Source: Ochotona curzoniae | Lineage: Eukaryota; Chordata; Mammalia; Lagomorpha; Ochotonidae | NCBI RefSeq assembly: GCF_017591425.1 | Contig: NW_024467119.1 | Location: 25,269,001 to 25,333,000 of the forward strand | Direction: 5' to 3' | DNA length: 64,000 nucleotides | Shown here: positions 49,094-60,948 of the stretch, one piece after another | Position numbering within the stretch: the first letter of the stretch is position 1 | How the letters are laid out: every line of letters begins with the position of its first letter | The notes under the pieces: generated by a model | What the model was told of the DNA's origin: nothing | Seen by the model: only the letters and a program-made list of their open reading frames with translations | Database searches by the model: none | Program-made: the position numbers and the translations under genes

Positions 49094-50763
49094 TTTTTTT
49101 TTCAGTTTGCAATTTTTATTTATTTTTTTAAATAATCTTGCTTAGTTGATTAGGGTACAAAGAGTCAAGAGCTATAGGAAAGTGGGTAATGCCATTGTTT
49201 CCACACTAATATCATTTTTTCCCCCTGTATCTGGGGTCAGGGGAGAAAAAAAAGGAAAAGCCCCACCCAGCCTCCCACCCATCCCCAGTCCCCGATGTGA
49301 GGCACGCTCCAAGGGTCCTACTCAAGCAGTTTTGATAGTTCAACATTTCTGAATTGCTGCCAATCTCACCATTCCAATCGCGATGAAACCTATTCAGAAT
49401 CAACTGGCTGATATGGTCTCCTCATGGTTGGGGTTCTGAGATCAGCAGTTCAGTTGGAGGGATCTCCAAAGAAACTTCACCTGATATGATCCCAAACCTG
49501 ATTTTTGTGTGAGTTTGCCAGTACAGGGTCTGGCACAGTCCATTGCCCCAATTAGCTTATGCACATGGTGGTCACTGCAATTGCTGGGTCAGTTGTGTTT
49601 CCAGTCCTGTCTTCCACTTGAACCAATGGGTGTTGTAGTCCAGCTCGATCCTACCCACTTCATACTCAGTCCTCATGCAAACCAGTGGGAGCTGCAGCCT
49701 AGTTGGGGCAACTCCCCATAACCCCCACCAGGCCTGCCCTTACCCTGGCTCCCATGCATGCCAGTATGTACCGCAGGGTTGTTCAGTCTGTCCCACATCC
49801 CATTTAGTTCTTGTACTTGTCAATGGGCATTGAAGCCTGGTTCAACCCAACCAACCTACTATCCAGCCCACACACAGTGCCTTTCTGTCTAGCCACCCCT
49901 GCCCTAGTCCTGGTTTTCGTGCTCTCCAGTGGGAGTGGTTACCCACGAGGGAGGTGCCCACAGTCTCCCTACCAGGCCTCTCCAACTTCCAGATTATGCA
50001 CTCTCCAGGTAGTTCTGGCATTTAACTTAACAGAATTGGTCCCCAGTGCCAGGCTCTTCAATCTGAATCTGCGGCAAAGTCCAACCAATCCCTCACCCGC
50101 TCTAATTTATGCTTGCACCAGTGAGAACAGTCAGCCCAATATGGCCCTTTCCCAATCTAGCATACATGGGACCCACAGGTGTTGCAGCCCTGCCTGGTCT
50201 GGTCTGCCCCCATCCCAACTCATCATCTCCAATGTGAGTGGTTGTCCATCAGGGGAGCCCACATTCCCCTGCCGGCTTGGCCTCCTTCCCCCTCCCCCGG
50301 TTCACACGTGTGCTGTCTGGGCACTGCAACCACATCTGGTATGACTCACCTCACCTTGCCATTCCTTAATGTGCACCGCTATGTGTTGCGACCAAAACTG
50401 GTCTGACCCACACCATGCTAGTGCTTGGATTCGCCCGCGGTTGATGTGAACAGGTTCAGCCTGGTCTGCCCCCCATCTATGCCATATGTATGATGGTGGG
50501 CATCTTCCTCTGGCCTGGTCTGGGCTGCTTGCGCTCACCTGTAGGGACTGTGTTCCGACAGAGGAGTTTCCCAAGCTCCTCCTTCAGAACCTCTCCCTAT
50601 GCCAGGTCTTGCGCGTACTGGTGGTTCCATGGGCCAGCCCTCATTGCTGGCCTTCCATCCATTCCTGTTCTTGGTGTTGTCTGTTCCATCCCTGCCAAGG
50701 TTTGTCCATACCCAGACACTGCTCACTCATGGCTCAGTAGGGGCAGAGACCCAGCCTAGTCCG
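49094..50763 (-). mobile_element. L1-type retrotransposed element, copy B, with perfect target-site duplication
   Basis: A 16-bp direct repeat, GAGCTTGACGGTTACT, occurs at 49078-49093 and at 50764-50779. Immediately inside the left copy is a T run, the poly(A) tail of a minus-strand insertion. Reading the minus strand, the end of the element has AATAAATAAAA-type A-rich signals. Before these comes a G-rich polypurine block (49260-49300) of the kind seen in mammalian L1 3' UTRs, and before that over 1 kb of degenerate units of about 70 bases. I see no ORF2 homology, so the insertion seems to consist only of 3' UTR. The alternative is an unclassified sequence moved by L1. Confidence 0.85.
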
Positions 50764-50779
50764 GAGCTTGACGGTTACT

Positions 50780-52599
50780 GTCCATCTGTCTGCTGTTCTC
50801 TCAAAGCACTGTTTCAAGTGGCCTGTTTAAAATCTTTTTGCATGGAGATTTTCCATACTTTCAAAATGTAAACACCAAGAAATGATATTTGGTGATAACA
50901 ATAACTTGTTCAAGTTCCAATAAGTTACAAGCTACTTGAAAGTGCTTAGCGCAACCTAGGAAAATTTCTAAAGTCATATGACACCATCAATTCCAGGAAC
51001 AAAAAATTCTAGTTAAAGGAAGTAGGGACGCTTTTGTTATCCTTTGGGTAAGGAAAAATATTTAGGACGCATCTGATAAACTCTGAAGAATTGACATGCA
51101 GGTTCCAGACACCTGGACTTGGTATGCTGTTTTGGGAACCTTGGCACATAGCTTGGAGCCTCACAAGGACACAATCACCCCAGCCATGTTGATTCTCTGT
51201 GTTGCAGATTGTTCTGGAGAAAGGGAAGGTCACCAGGCAATACATTATCTTGTCAGTGTTTGTCTTGCTTAACTGGTTACTGGGCTGATCTCAAAAGGCT
51301 AGATTACAGTGAAACCAAATGGCTTAAAGCACCAGGCCAAGAAGGTCTCTCCGGGGGCCTTTCTGCCTGTGACCTCCAGGCTGCTCCTGGGACCACCGAC
51401 CTGCAGTTGCAGAGGTGCCAGGATCCGAGTGGGACACAGACCGGGATGTTAAGCAAAGGACTTATCCTCTCCGCAGTCACAAAGCAGGGAAAGTGAATGC
51501 ACACTTTCAGGGCCATTGCACATTTTCATACAAAAAAAAATTTTTCCCGTAAACCAAGCCATCTCTCCCACAAAGTAACTTGTAAACGACATCTGATGAG
51601 AAAAACATGAATTAAGCCTTAGCTATAAACACATTTTGATGCCAATTTAAATCATCCAAACAGATTGTGTTTAGCTAATGGTAGATAATAAACATGCATT
51701 TTCAAATGTTAATATGAAATGATTAATATGTTTGCTCAATGTAACAATATCTATCAACCAGTCGTTATTGTTAGCAAAATTACTCTTTTACTACTTTGTT
51801 TGTAAGCTTCCAAGCTGAAACAATTGCAAAACACTTATTGTAAAAAAAAAAAAAATGTATAAAGGACACATGGTTGAAATTCCTATGCTCAGGCTTTCAA
51901 GCTTAAACTCACAGTTCATTAAGACATGAGAGCACCCTTAATTTCAGAAGCGGTAGCTCTATGCCACCTACAAGAAAGTCTGGGATTTAATGCACATGTG
52001 CTGAGACCAAAATGATTTGATCTGCAAATATTACACACACACAAATGCACCTAAACAATTCTTCCCCAAATAGAAAACTTTAAGTAGGTCAACTTATTAG
52101 CTGCTACCATGGAGTTTGTGCATCCATTTTTCTATTCTTTGATAACTGCGGCACAGAGTAGTCACAGCCCCGCAACTACTACGATCTTTGAGACAAGGGG
52201 AAAAATGAAGCAGAAACCTTTGCCAAAAACTGCTGTCTTTTGTTTAGCTTTTTAATCCATCACTATTGCATTTGGTTCCCCCAACATGCAGGACAGGTTC
52301 GAACTGGGAAGGACTGGGCTGCCATGCCACCTGGGCTATACCCGCCAGCTGTTAGAGTCCCAGGTTGACCAGGAAAAGCGGTCTAGCACGAATAAACCCG
52401 ACCAAGAAGGTGTGAGGAATCTCTGAGCTCTAAAAAAGGGCGGTAGACAGGATTAGATGGAGGGCAAGCCAGAAAAGAAAGATGCATTGAAAATGGGAAA
52501 ACCCGCTCCTTCGCCAACCGATTCATTTAACCAGGGGAAAACCACTCAACAAGGGCTCTCTCTACAAAACCCAAAGCGAAGCACTTTTGGAAAAATGGT
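50780..52599. other. TMEM150C: Promoter-proximal intron sequence
   Basis: No transposon recognised. 51580-51840 is AT-rich and motif-dense. CpG density starts to rise near 52.3 kb. Confidence 0.5.
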
Positions 52600-53438
52600 T
52601 GCAATGGATGACCACAGAACCTCGGCGAGCCCACCCACCGTCGCTTCTCCTGAGAACCCGAAAATCCCACTCTTCCCAAGCTGCCCTCAGGGAAGCAAAG
52701 CCGAAAGGTGCACGGCAACTTGGAGCCGCCTTCCCCGGAGTCCCTTACTCCCCGTTTGCCTGCTCGACTCGGCTAACGGCAAAGTGCTCGGAGAGACGCC
52801 CAGAACCCTGCAGATTCCACTTTTGGCGCCGCTGCTCGCCCGAGTCCACCCAATAACAAAAGGATAGGGTGGCGCGTGAGAGGACACCTGTCCAGGGGCG
52901 GGGGCCGGGACCGTGGCCGTAGCCGTGGCCGGTGGGAGGCACTGCGGCTGCGGGGTTCCGGGCGCGCGGACAACAGGCAGCACTGACCCCGGCTCCGGGG
53001 CAACCCGCCGGCCGAGGACTGGAGCCTGGGACGCTCTGGGCTAGGAGCCGAACGCAGGGAGCCCCGCTAGCAGGGCGCACCCGCCACCCGCCCGAGCTCC
53101 TCCGCTGCAACGCCCGCCGCTTTGCCGGGGACTCCGCCAAGGGTGGGCGCGGAGCCGGCCCGGACGTCCCCCGGCTGGCTGGCGCACGGACCCGGGCGGA
53201 GGAGAAGGCACCACGGGCGCCGCGCCTACCTGCTCCCAGGCGGCGGGGCCGGGGTCGCCTCGCGGGGCCGTGACCTGCGGCGGCGGTGCTGGCGGAGGCA
53301 GGCAGTCGCGGCGGGGAGGGCGCTTCCTTCAGGAAGGGGTGGGATCTGCGCGCCCGCCCGGCCCTGCCGCCTCCGACTTATTCTGGGGTCCCTGCTGCGA
53401 GGCCTCGCAGGGAAAGCTGCGTCCGCCTCCCTCCCCCA

Positions 53439-53587
<149 letters not shown>

Positions 53588-53619
53588 ACACTCCCCCGCT
53601 CGGGGGTCCCCCGACTTAC

Positions 53620-53765
53620 GCCACCTCACCCCATCCGACCCGGGGCCCCCGCATAGTCACCCGGGACTGGAGCCGGGTGTGGACAGACGGTCGAGCCGCT
53701 TGGTCGCCGAGCCTTTTCGCGGACCGCGTCGGCTCGGCGCTCTTGAGCCAACAAAAGGAAGCGCG
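53620..53765 (-). other. TMEM150C: Candidate non-coding exon 1 of TMEM150C
   Basis: From a start about 30 bases past the TATA-like box, the first good donors on the minus strand are GGG|GTGAGG (intron from 53629) and GGC|GTAAGT (intron from 53619). Either gives an exon of about 135-146 bases and places the long AC repeat just inside intron 1. A third donor, CAG|GTAGGC with the intron from 53229, would instead make an exon of about 535 bases containing the microsatellite. No transcript is available to choose between them. Confidence 0.35.
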
Positions 53766-53830
53766 CAGCGTGGGCTCCGCCGTCCGTCGCTTATTTATGC
53801 CTGACCTGTGGTAACCTTCCGGCGGGCTCG
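53760..53830 (-). promoter_or_regulatory. TMEM150C: Candidate core promoter with TATA-like box, TMEM150C
   Basis: On the minus strand the sequence GCATAAATAAGCG at 53800-53788 holds a TATA-like ATAAATAA box inside a GC-rich context. Transcription starting about 30 bases further on would begin near 53,765. This is inference: there is no transcript evidence here, and the island may also use dispersed starts. Confidence 0.45.
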
Positions 53831-54049
53831 CCTCCGGCCGCGCACCTAGGGCTCCCGCGCCGGGCCAGCGACGCGCATTTCCATGCCGCCGGCTGCAGGC
53901 AGGGCTCGCGGCTCTTCGCCTTTCTGCAAACACAAGGCCAACTTGGGAAGCCGGCGGTGCACAGTGTCCGCTGGCTCTTTTCCTCTCAGCGTCGCTCCGC
54001 TCCCGAGGCTGTCATAATACATTCATTAGCATACCCTCCCCAAAAGAAA

Positions 54050-54080
54050 CGCGCGCGCGCGCACACACACACACACACAC
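54050..54080. repeat. Alternating (CG)n(CA)n tract
   Basis: About six CG units pass directly into about nine CA units at the upstream edge of the CpG island. CG/CA alternation is the strongest kind of Z-DNA-forming sequence. Confidence 0.95.
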
Positions 54081-54150
54081 CCCGCGGGCACCTCAGACCC
54101 CGACCTCAGGTACCATCACCTCGGTGGAGTCGGGTCAGAGCCATGTTGGT

Positions 54151-56267
54151 CATACGCCCGCCGTTAACTTGGACCCCCTATAGTAGGTTCTCTGTAGCTG
54201 ACCTGCCTCACCGGGTTTAATAACCATCTCTTTGGGGGCGGGGGAGGAGTGTTTTTTGGGGGGTGGGGGTTTTTTGCTACCACATCTGTCTCCTTTAAAC
54301 TAAGATCTTCGTTCAACCCGTTCCTATTGTCCAATTCAACGTTGGCCTTCAGAACTCCCCTTTCCCCGATCTTGGGATCTGTGTGTCTTGCGCACATGCT
54401 CACCCTTTGTGCTTCTAGTCTGCTCGCTTCTTGAAGCCCCCAGATTCAGTCTTCTCTCCTTTTCCGGACCTTCAAGAATGGCATCCGTCTGTAAACCATC
54501 CAATGAAAGGGGTGAAAGCAAAGACTTCATCCTAGTCCAGAAGCCCATGAAAGCATATGGTGGTTCTTTTAAAACTTCTAGAGCCATTCAAAGAGTGAGC
54601 AGTCCCTCTCAACTGGACAACATGAGACTCTGTCATTTGGGGTTTCAAAAAGACACAAGGGCCTAGGTCCGCCTCACTGGGGGGGTCTGGGTGTGGGGGT
54701 TTGACCAAGAACCCTGATGATTCTGGCTCATGTCTTGGGAATAAGATTCCCCAATTCGTAAACTGCCATTACTTCCCTTTGCTTGTGGAGGGATGGGAAA
54801 ATGCCCTGTACTGTGTTTAATTAGGTTGAAAATGTTTCTTGGTTCTTAGAGCAGGGCTGGCAGGCTGCGTGCTGTGCCATTTGACAGTGCCACTAAATCA
54901 TGGCCACTCGCATCTCCAAAATGTTCGATGACATAAACCCAAAGGGGGAAATGAATTGTGATCCCAGGGGTGATATTGACAAGTGAAAGCATGCTAAAGT
55001 CAAACTGCAAAGGGGCCGCTGGTGCTCTGGTGGTGGATGGCCGAGTCCCTTGAAAGTTGAATGAGTTCTAGCAAAGCTTCAAGGGAACAGAGGGTGGACT
55101 AGGCAGAAACTTCTTTGTATGTCCACTTTCCCTTTATATATTTCAAATGATATATGGGTCTAAGATTAAAAATACTGCTCCAGAACTGGCTATCTTGAAC
55201 AAATGGGTATAAAGATTCATCCTGTACCTTGAAAAGATCTGTTGATTGTTTCCAGTAGCTTCGGGCTGTGAGGCTTGGAGACAGAGCTTGCTAGAAGCAA
55301 GGCTTAAGGCCTAGACCTGGAGGGGTGGGATGGAGGCCGCTGCTCAGGGAGACCGTCATGCTACAGGACCGCAGTGAAGCACCATGACGGGGACACCACG
55401 CTGCCCTCCTGCTCACGCTGCTCTGCTGACCGGACTCTGGTGCAGCCATCTGCCCGGCTGAGTGGGGATAGTGGCTTCTCAGATGTTAGGTGAATCTCTT
55501 CCCTAGCTGAAACCACGATGAAACATTTAGAATTCCGCAGAAGTCTGTGTCCTATCTCATTTCCTTTTTCTTAAGCAATTTCTTGTTTGTGCCACCAATT
55601 GTTTCCCTTATTCATCTGGAAAAAAAAAAATAAGCTTGAGAGGTCTAGCCCGTAAGGAACATTCCCAGGGACTCTGGAAATCCCTGTGCTGGTCAAACTG
55701 TAATGAATTCCCTTATAATAAACATCTCTGTGTGACAAAGTTACTCCAACCCTTATCCAACAATCAGTCATTCAAGTGGTCTCTGATAAACAACGGACCC
55801 ATACAAAGTCCGTTGAAATGGCAATTTGATCCTTCCAGAAAGCCACCTTTTAAAGAAAACCTTGCAGGGCAATTGGAAAAACAATGGGATTACATTTTAG
55901 TCACAGAATATTCAATGAAGCTATTATTTATGCCCATTTTGAGAGGTACCAGATAATAGTTGACACTCGCAGACTCTCAAACAGGGTAAAACACTCAAAA
56001 ATAGGATTTGCAATAGAGCATTCCCTTCACCTCTCACTGACGTTAAGGTAGAAAAGGGTAGAAGCTGAGATTGCTGTGGATCACAGAAGGTGTTCTGTAC
56101 AAGTCCCAGGTGTGTTAAGAAGACCCTCCTTAAAGATAGAGCTTTTCTTGATTGGTAAGTTTCTGGTAAGTTCTTTGGGAATACAGAGTGTGTGTCTTCT
56201 GCAGTGTGGGAAAATGCCATGGACTGGTGCCTGGCTCATACTTGAGAAACCTAAAGAATGGGAGCTG
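54151..56267. other. Upstream flank of the CpG island
   Basis: Unique DNA with the G-rich tract at its left and an AT-rich candidate element at 55690-55960. No repeat recognised. Confidence 0.5.
54228..54272 (+). repeat. G-rich tract
   Basis: Several runs of four to six G (GGGGGCGGGGGAGG, then GGGGGGTGGGGG) fall within 45 bases just upstream of the CpG island. This meets the usual pattern for G-quadruplex potential on the plus strand. Confidence 0.75.
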
Positions 56268-56518
56268 TCCAGTTAAGCCACCTGCAACACCAGCTTCCCA
56301 TATGAACAACAGTTCAAGTCCTAGCTGTTCCACTTTTAATCCAGCACCATGCTAGTGCATCTGGGAAGGCCATGGCAGGATGGAGTTTTAGGCTCCTGGT
56401 TTTACCCAGTTCTGGCTCTGAGGCCATTTGCAGAATCAAGCAGCAGATGGAACAGCCCTTTCTGTCTCACCCTCACTCAGTGTAACTCTCAAATAAATGA
56501 AATAAAATCTTTAAAAAG
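56268..56518 (+). mobile_element. CSINE, 5'-truncated
   Basis: TTCAAGTCCTAGCTGTTCC, ATCCAGCACCATGCTAGTGC and CTCTCAAATAAATGAAATAAAATC. Confidence 0.87.
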
Positions 56519-57889
56519 GAGAAGAAACTCATAGAACCACACTTGACAAAAGTGATCTGAACACTGGGTGAGAACTATAATTGAGAAGGCCATCTATTCC
56601 ATTCCCAGAGAAGACAAGTCTGAGAGTGGCACAACATGGGGCTGACTTTGCAGGAAGACCCCTGTAGAAGGAGGCCAGAGATTTTCTGGAGATGCTCATG
56701 GCCTTGGAAGTGGGGTGGGGAGAGTGTGAAGAGTTTTGATTTCAATCAGTCCCCCTCTTTAGCCCTGTTGTCAACCTGCAATTAAGTTTATGAAATCCAT
56801 TCATTATTCATTTGATTTTTAAAATAAAGAAAAACTTTCAGAAACCTGAAGATAAATCATTTTATGGCATAATGTTCCTTTGGTTTCACATGGCTTTTCT
56901 TGGGGAAAAGGGAATTTCCGTGGTTCTATTCAGTAAAAGCTCCTCCGACTGCTGACTGCCCCGTCTTTCCGCTGAGCCTTCTACCTGCTCCAGCCACTAC
57001 AGAGCAAGGCAGGGAACGCCTCCAGGAGCATAGGAAGTGTCTGGTAGTTAGGTGCCCTCCCTGCACTGCTTGCTAACTATTTCAAATATCACCCCTTCTT
57101 ATTTCCCACCTACCCCCCAAAACAATGTCCTTTTCTCATTTGTGATCAACGCTGCCCAGTCCCTCTCTGTCTTGCTCTGGCCCTGCAAAGACAAATGGAT
57201 CCGTTGCTTGAAATTCTAACTCTCCCAGTTGTTGCTCTTTATTTGTCCTCTCTCAATCCTGCTTCCATCCCAAATGGGTCAGCATGTACACAGATTGCCT
57301 TCATTCTAAAAATACCCTCTGTTCATCTTGCTTTCTCAATCAAGCTTCTATTTCATCCTCTCCCTTCCCTCCAATGAGAAATTTCTGGCAAGGTTGGTTA
57401 ATTGATTGCCTCTCCTTCCTCACCATACCTCTGTACTTTACTGCCAGCCCCCAGTAGATGGGGATTCCTCATCCCTATGGAAACTGCCCCTTGTAGGTCC
57501 ACGCACAAGGTTCACACACAGGGGACAGAGCCTCCTGCTCTACCCCCACTCTCCCTGAAGCCCTTCCTTTGGTTCCTGCAATATTGTCACATTCTGTTGG
57601 ATCTCCTTCTCCCACGCTGGTCACTTCCTGCTAGGAAGCTGCCCTGTTAAGTGGATGTGGTCCCACTACATTGCTCTGCATTCTATTACCCCTTCCTAGA
57701 TGACTCCCTGAGCCTCTCAGCCATCCTGGGTCTTTGTCTAATAGGCCAACCACCACTTCCAGTTCCAAACCAAATGCCAAGATCCTGTTTATTCATGGAC
57801 TCATGGAAGGGGTTGAGATCTCAGAGTTAGCAACCATACCTTTTCTCTTCCATTGATCCCATCTTTATCCAGTCATTAAGTCCTATTTC
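56519..57889. other. Intergenic unique sequence
   Basis: 56755-56940 is an AT-rich candidate element; 57050-57780 is C/T-rich and may be a very old repeat that I cannot name. Confidence 0.45.
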
Positions 57890-58155
57890 TTTTCTTCTTG
57901 TTTGAGAGATAAAGAATGAAATAGAGTTCTTATCCACTATTCCCCAAATGTCTTCAATACGCAAGGCTAGGCTGTGGCCGAAGCCCATTGCCGGGAGCTC
58001 AACCCAGGTCTCTCATCTTGGGGGGAGGCAGGTACCAATCACCACTGCCCCCCAGGGTATGCAGTAGCAGGAAGCTGAAGTCAGAAACTAAAGGCAGGTA
58101 TCACACGAGGTGCTCTGACATGGGGGGCATGCTGCATGCTCACCCCTAAGTCCTT
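57890..58155 (-). mobile_element. CSINE, old variant
   Basis: GAGCTCAACCCAGGTCTCTC, GAAGCTGAAGTCAGAAAC and GGTGCTCTGACATGGGG. Well diverged. Confidence 0.8.
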
Positions 58156-58239
58156 TTCCTTAATGCTTCCTTAACAGCATGTTAGGAATCTGTCCCTTTT
58201 TCATTTCTGCTGTTTTAATCTGAGTCCTCACCACCTCCA

Positions 58240-59252
58240 GAGTGTCCTGGAAAGTGGGGTAAGTTGGGCTGAGCAAGGCTCCAACTCCCATTAATATGTG
58301 CAAGTGCTGAACGGGACGCAGGATGGACTGGACCAGTCTGCTACATATACTGGCATATCCAGAAACTGGGGCTGGGGACGACCCAGGTGAAGGTTATTGG
58401 AGTTTGCTCCAACTAGGCTGCAGTACTCGCTGGTATTTAAGAGAGCCAAGTGTGTAGTGGGCAGGGTGTAAGACAGGGTTGGGGATAGAACTGACCAGGT
58501 AACTACAACCACCACTGTGTGTGTAGGTCGATGTAGGTGATGGACCGAGCCAGACCGTACTCTGGGTAGCAAACACAGGAGTCAGGTTGGGGTCACCTCT
58601 GGTGAGGTTTTTTGTGGAACCTGCCCCCCCCCAAAGAATGCATCACTGTACTCAGAACTCCAACCATGGGAAAAGTCACAGGATATGTTTTCTGACTATG
58701 GAGTACACATGTTAGAACTGGGTCTCCTCGATTGCTGAGTTCTGTGTAGTGGACAGCATCTCCACATGCTCATGGGAGACATGGCAACCAGCTCACTGAG
58801 ATCTGCAGAGGGCATTTAGTACAATGGAAGTCTGAAATTAGACAGCTCTCTTGGGCAAGCTTTGATAACGAGTATCTGGGCAATTGGAGACTCTATGGTG
58901 GACTTTGTCACCTAATGGACCTTGGAAGGATTTCCTCAACCTTGGAGCAATGAAATCAATAGCATCTCGGAAATATCAAAATCACTTAAGTAGTAATGCT
59001 CCACACTGGGGCCCAGGGACGACATAGGGTGGCCGGTCTCCATTCCTGGGTACTGATGTGGTTGGGCTGCTGGGAGTGGCCCTCTCCCCTTCTCTCTCCA
59101 CTTTCCCCAGATACAGGAAGGAAAAAGGAGATTGGAGGCAGTTGTCCCATATAATTTTCCTCATTCCTCAACCGATGGTCCACATGGGCATGGATCCCTC
59201 TCAATTACAAAAACATCATAAAAAAGTGGATTTATTAATTAAAAAAAAATGC
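58240..59252 (+). repeat. L1 3'-UTR-like repeat, copy C
   Basis: The reverse complement of 58260-58620 aligns with 49440-49830 (shared ACTTCACC/CCTCACC, CTGGGTCAGTT, GCAGCCTAGTTGG and CCAGTATGTA-type blocks). The 3' parts share a CCCCAGATACAGG block, and both end in an A-rich tail, here at 59241-59249. The copy is on the plus strand and more diverged than copy B. An old CSINE end follows directly. Confidence 0.72.
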
Positions 59253-59257
59253 CCAAA

Positions 59258-59335
59258 GAACCAGGACTTAAACCTAGGAATTCTGATACGGAATATGGGT
59301 GACTCAAACAACTGCTGCATCAAATGCCCATCCCC
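59258..59335 (-). mobile_element. CSINE 5' end fragment, old variant
   Basis: CCAGGACTTAAACCTAGGAATTCTG shortened, then ACTGCTGCATCAAATGCCC. It lies between copy C and the L1 relic. Confidence 0.7.
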
Positions 59336-59523
59336 CATGTTCATGTTTAATTTCTTTTGGGTATATATACAGTGGTGGAATTATTGGGCCATATATAATG
59401 ACTTCACAATTAATATTTCAAGAATTTCCAAACTGTTTTCCCAAGTCCAGTATCACTTTGCATTAATTCCTCTAGTGCATAAGGATTCCAATTTCTCAAC
59501 ATCCTTTCCATTGCTTATTATTT
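59336..59523 (-). mobile_element. L1 relic, minus strand, piece 1 (3' end side)
   Basis: TTTGGGTATATATACAGTGG, GAATTATTGGGCCATAT and TCTCAACATCCTTTCCATTG are antisense L1 ORF2 phrases. The piece is cut off by a CSINE pair at 59524-60207 and continues beyond it. Confidence 0.8.
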
Positions 59524-59850
59524 TGAAAAAAAAATTTATTTATTTGAAAGGCAGAGTGACAGAGAAAGAGGCAGAGATGGGGAGAGAGTACTTCTATCTG
59601 CTGGTACACCTCCCAAACTACTATAGCAGCCAAAACTGAGCCAGATCAAAGACAAGAGCTGGGAACTCTATCCTTCTCTCCCACATGAGTAGCAGTGGCC
59701 CAAGTACTTGGAGTCATCTTCTGTTGCTTTTCCGGGTACATTGTCAAAAAGCTAGATCAAAAGGAGAGCAGCCAAGACCCAAGTCAGCACTCCCATATGG
59801 GATGCTGCTGTCACAAGCACCAACTTAATGCATTGTGCCATACCACCAGC
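59524..59850 (-). mobile_element. CSINE inserted in L1
   Basis: TTTATTTATTTGAAAGGCAG on the left and TGTGCCATACCACCAGC on the right. The flanks TGCTTATTATTTTGA and TGCTTGTTATCGTGT may be a decayed TSD. Confidence 0.92.
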
Positions 59851-59891
59851 AACCTCCCATGCTTGTTATCGTGTATTAGAAAATAAATTCT

Positions 59892-60207
59892 TGGGGCCAA
59901 TGCATTGGTGTGCAGACTAATCCTCCACCTGTAATACTCTCAACCTATATGGCACTGGTTTGTGACCTGGCTGCTCCACTTCCAAACTAGCTCCCTGCTA
60001 ACAGCCTGAGAAAGTAGTGGAAAATACTCCAAGGCCTTGGATCCCTGCACCCACATGGGAGAGTCCCAGGAAGCTCTTGACTCCTGGCTCCAGACTGACT
60101 CAGCTCCAGCCATTGCACCCATTTGGGGAGTGAACCAGTAGATGTATCTTTTTTTCTCTATAGCTATGCCTTTCAAATAAAAATAAAATACATCTTTAAA
60201 AAAAATT
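59892..60207 (+). mobile_element. CSINE inserted in L1, head-on to its neighbour
   Basis: TTGGGGCCAATGCATTGGTG to TTTCAAATAAAAATAAAATAC. With the previous copy it forms an inverted pair about 40 bases apart. Confidence 0.92.
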
Positions 60208-60948
60208 ATTTTGAGAATCACTACCATACTAATGAGTGAAGTAAAGCATTAGCCATTGTGGTTTTCACTTCTGATTTCCTGAGGGCTATGATGCCGAATT
60301 GCTTTTCATGTGCTTATTGTGCATTTGTGTATCTTCTTCAAAGAAATATCTATTGAGAAACTCTGCCTTTAATTGGGTTGTCTTTTAACGATGGTGGTAT
60401 AGGGGATTTTTACGTATTCCAGCTACAAATCTCTTACCAGATATATAATTTTACACATATTTTCTCCCATTTTGTTGGTTTTTGTTTTGTTTTTATGATG
60501 GTACTCTTCAAAGCACGAAGTGTTAAATGTTCATAAAATCCCAATTATCTGTTTTTTTCTGTTAGTTATGCTTCTAAAGTACATATAAGAAGACTAAGTT
60601 AAGGTCATCAGATGTACTCCTGTATTTTTCCCCACAGTTTTATAGTTTCATTATATTTAGGTCTTTGATTCATTTTTAATTATTTTTTTGATATGAAGAA
60701 AGAGCCTACTGTCAATCTTTTGCATGTAGCTGTCTAGTTGGCTCAGCAACATTTATTGAAAGGAGGACTATTTTTTCCCCCTTTGAACTATTTTGGCACC
60801 ATTTTTGAAAATCAATGAACTATAAATGTGAATGTTTATTTCTGGACTCTTAATTTTCTTCCATTGATTTGTATCTCTACCTTTTGCCAGTAGCCCAATG
60901 GCACACTATCTTCATCACTGTAATAGGTTTTGGAGTCGAGATACACAA
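60208..60948 (-). mobile_element. L1 relic, minus strand, piece 2
   Basis: The antisense ORF2 order continues: TGATTTCCTGAGGGCTATGA, TTCATGTGCTTATTGTGCAT, GGGTTGTCTTTTAACGATGG, TTTGCATGTAGCTGTCTAG and CAACATTTATTGAAAGGAGG. Frames are broken throughout. An LTR interrupts it at about 60,950. Confidence 0.88.

Noticed and set aside
49811..50344. 177-codon open frame, plus strand
   Set aside because: It lies wholly inside the antisense strand of the L1-UTR-like insertion and has no domain.
59058..59639. 193-codon open frame, plus strand
   Set aside because: It runs across three unrelated repeats (copy C tail, L1 relic and CSINE), so it is accidental.
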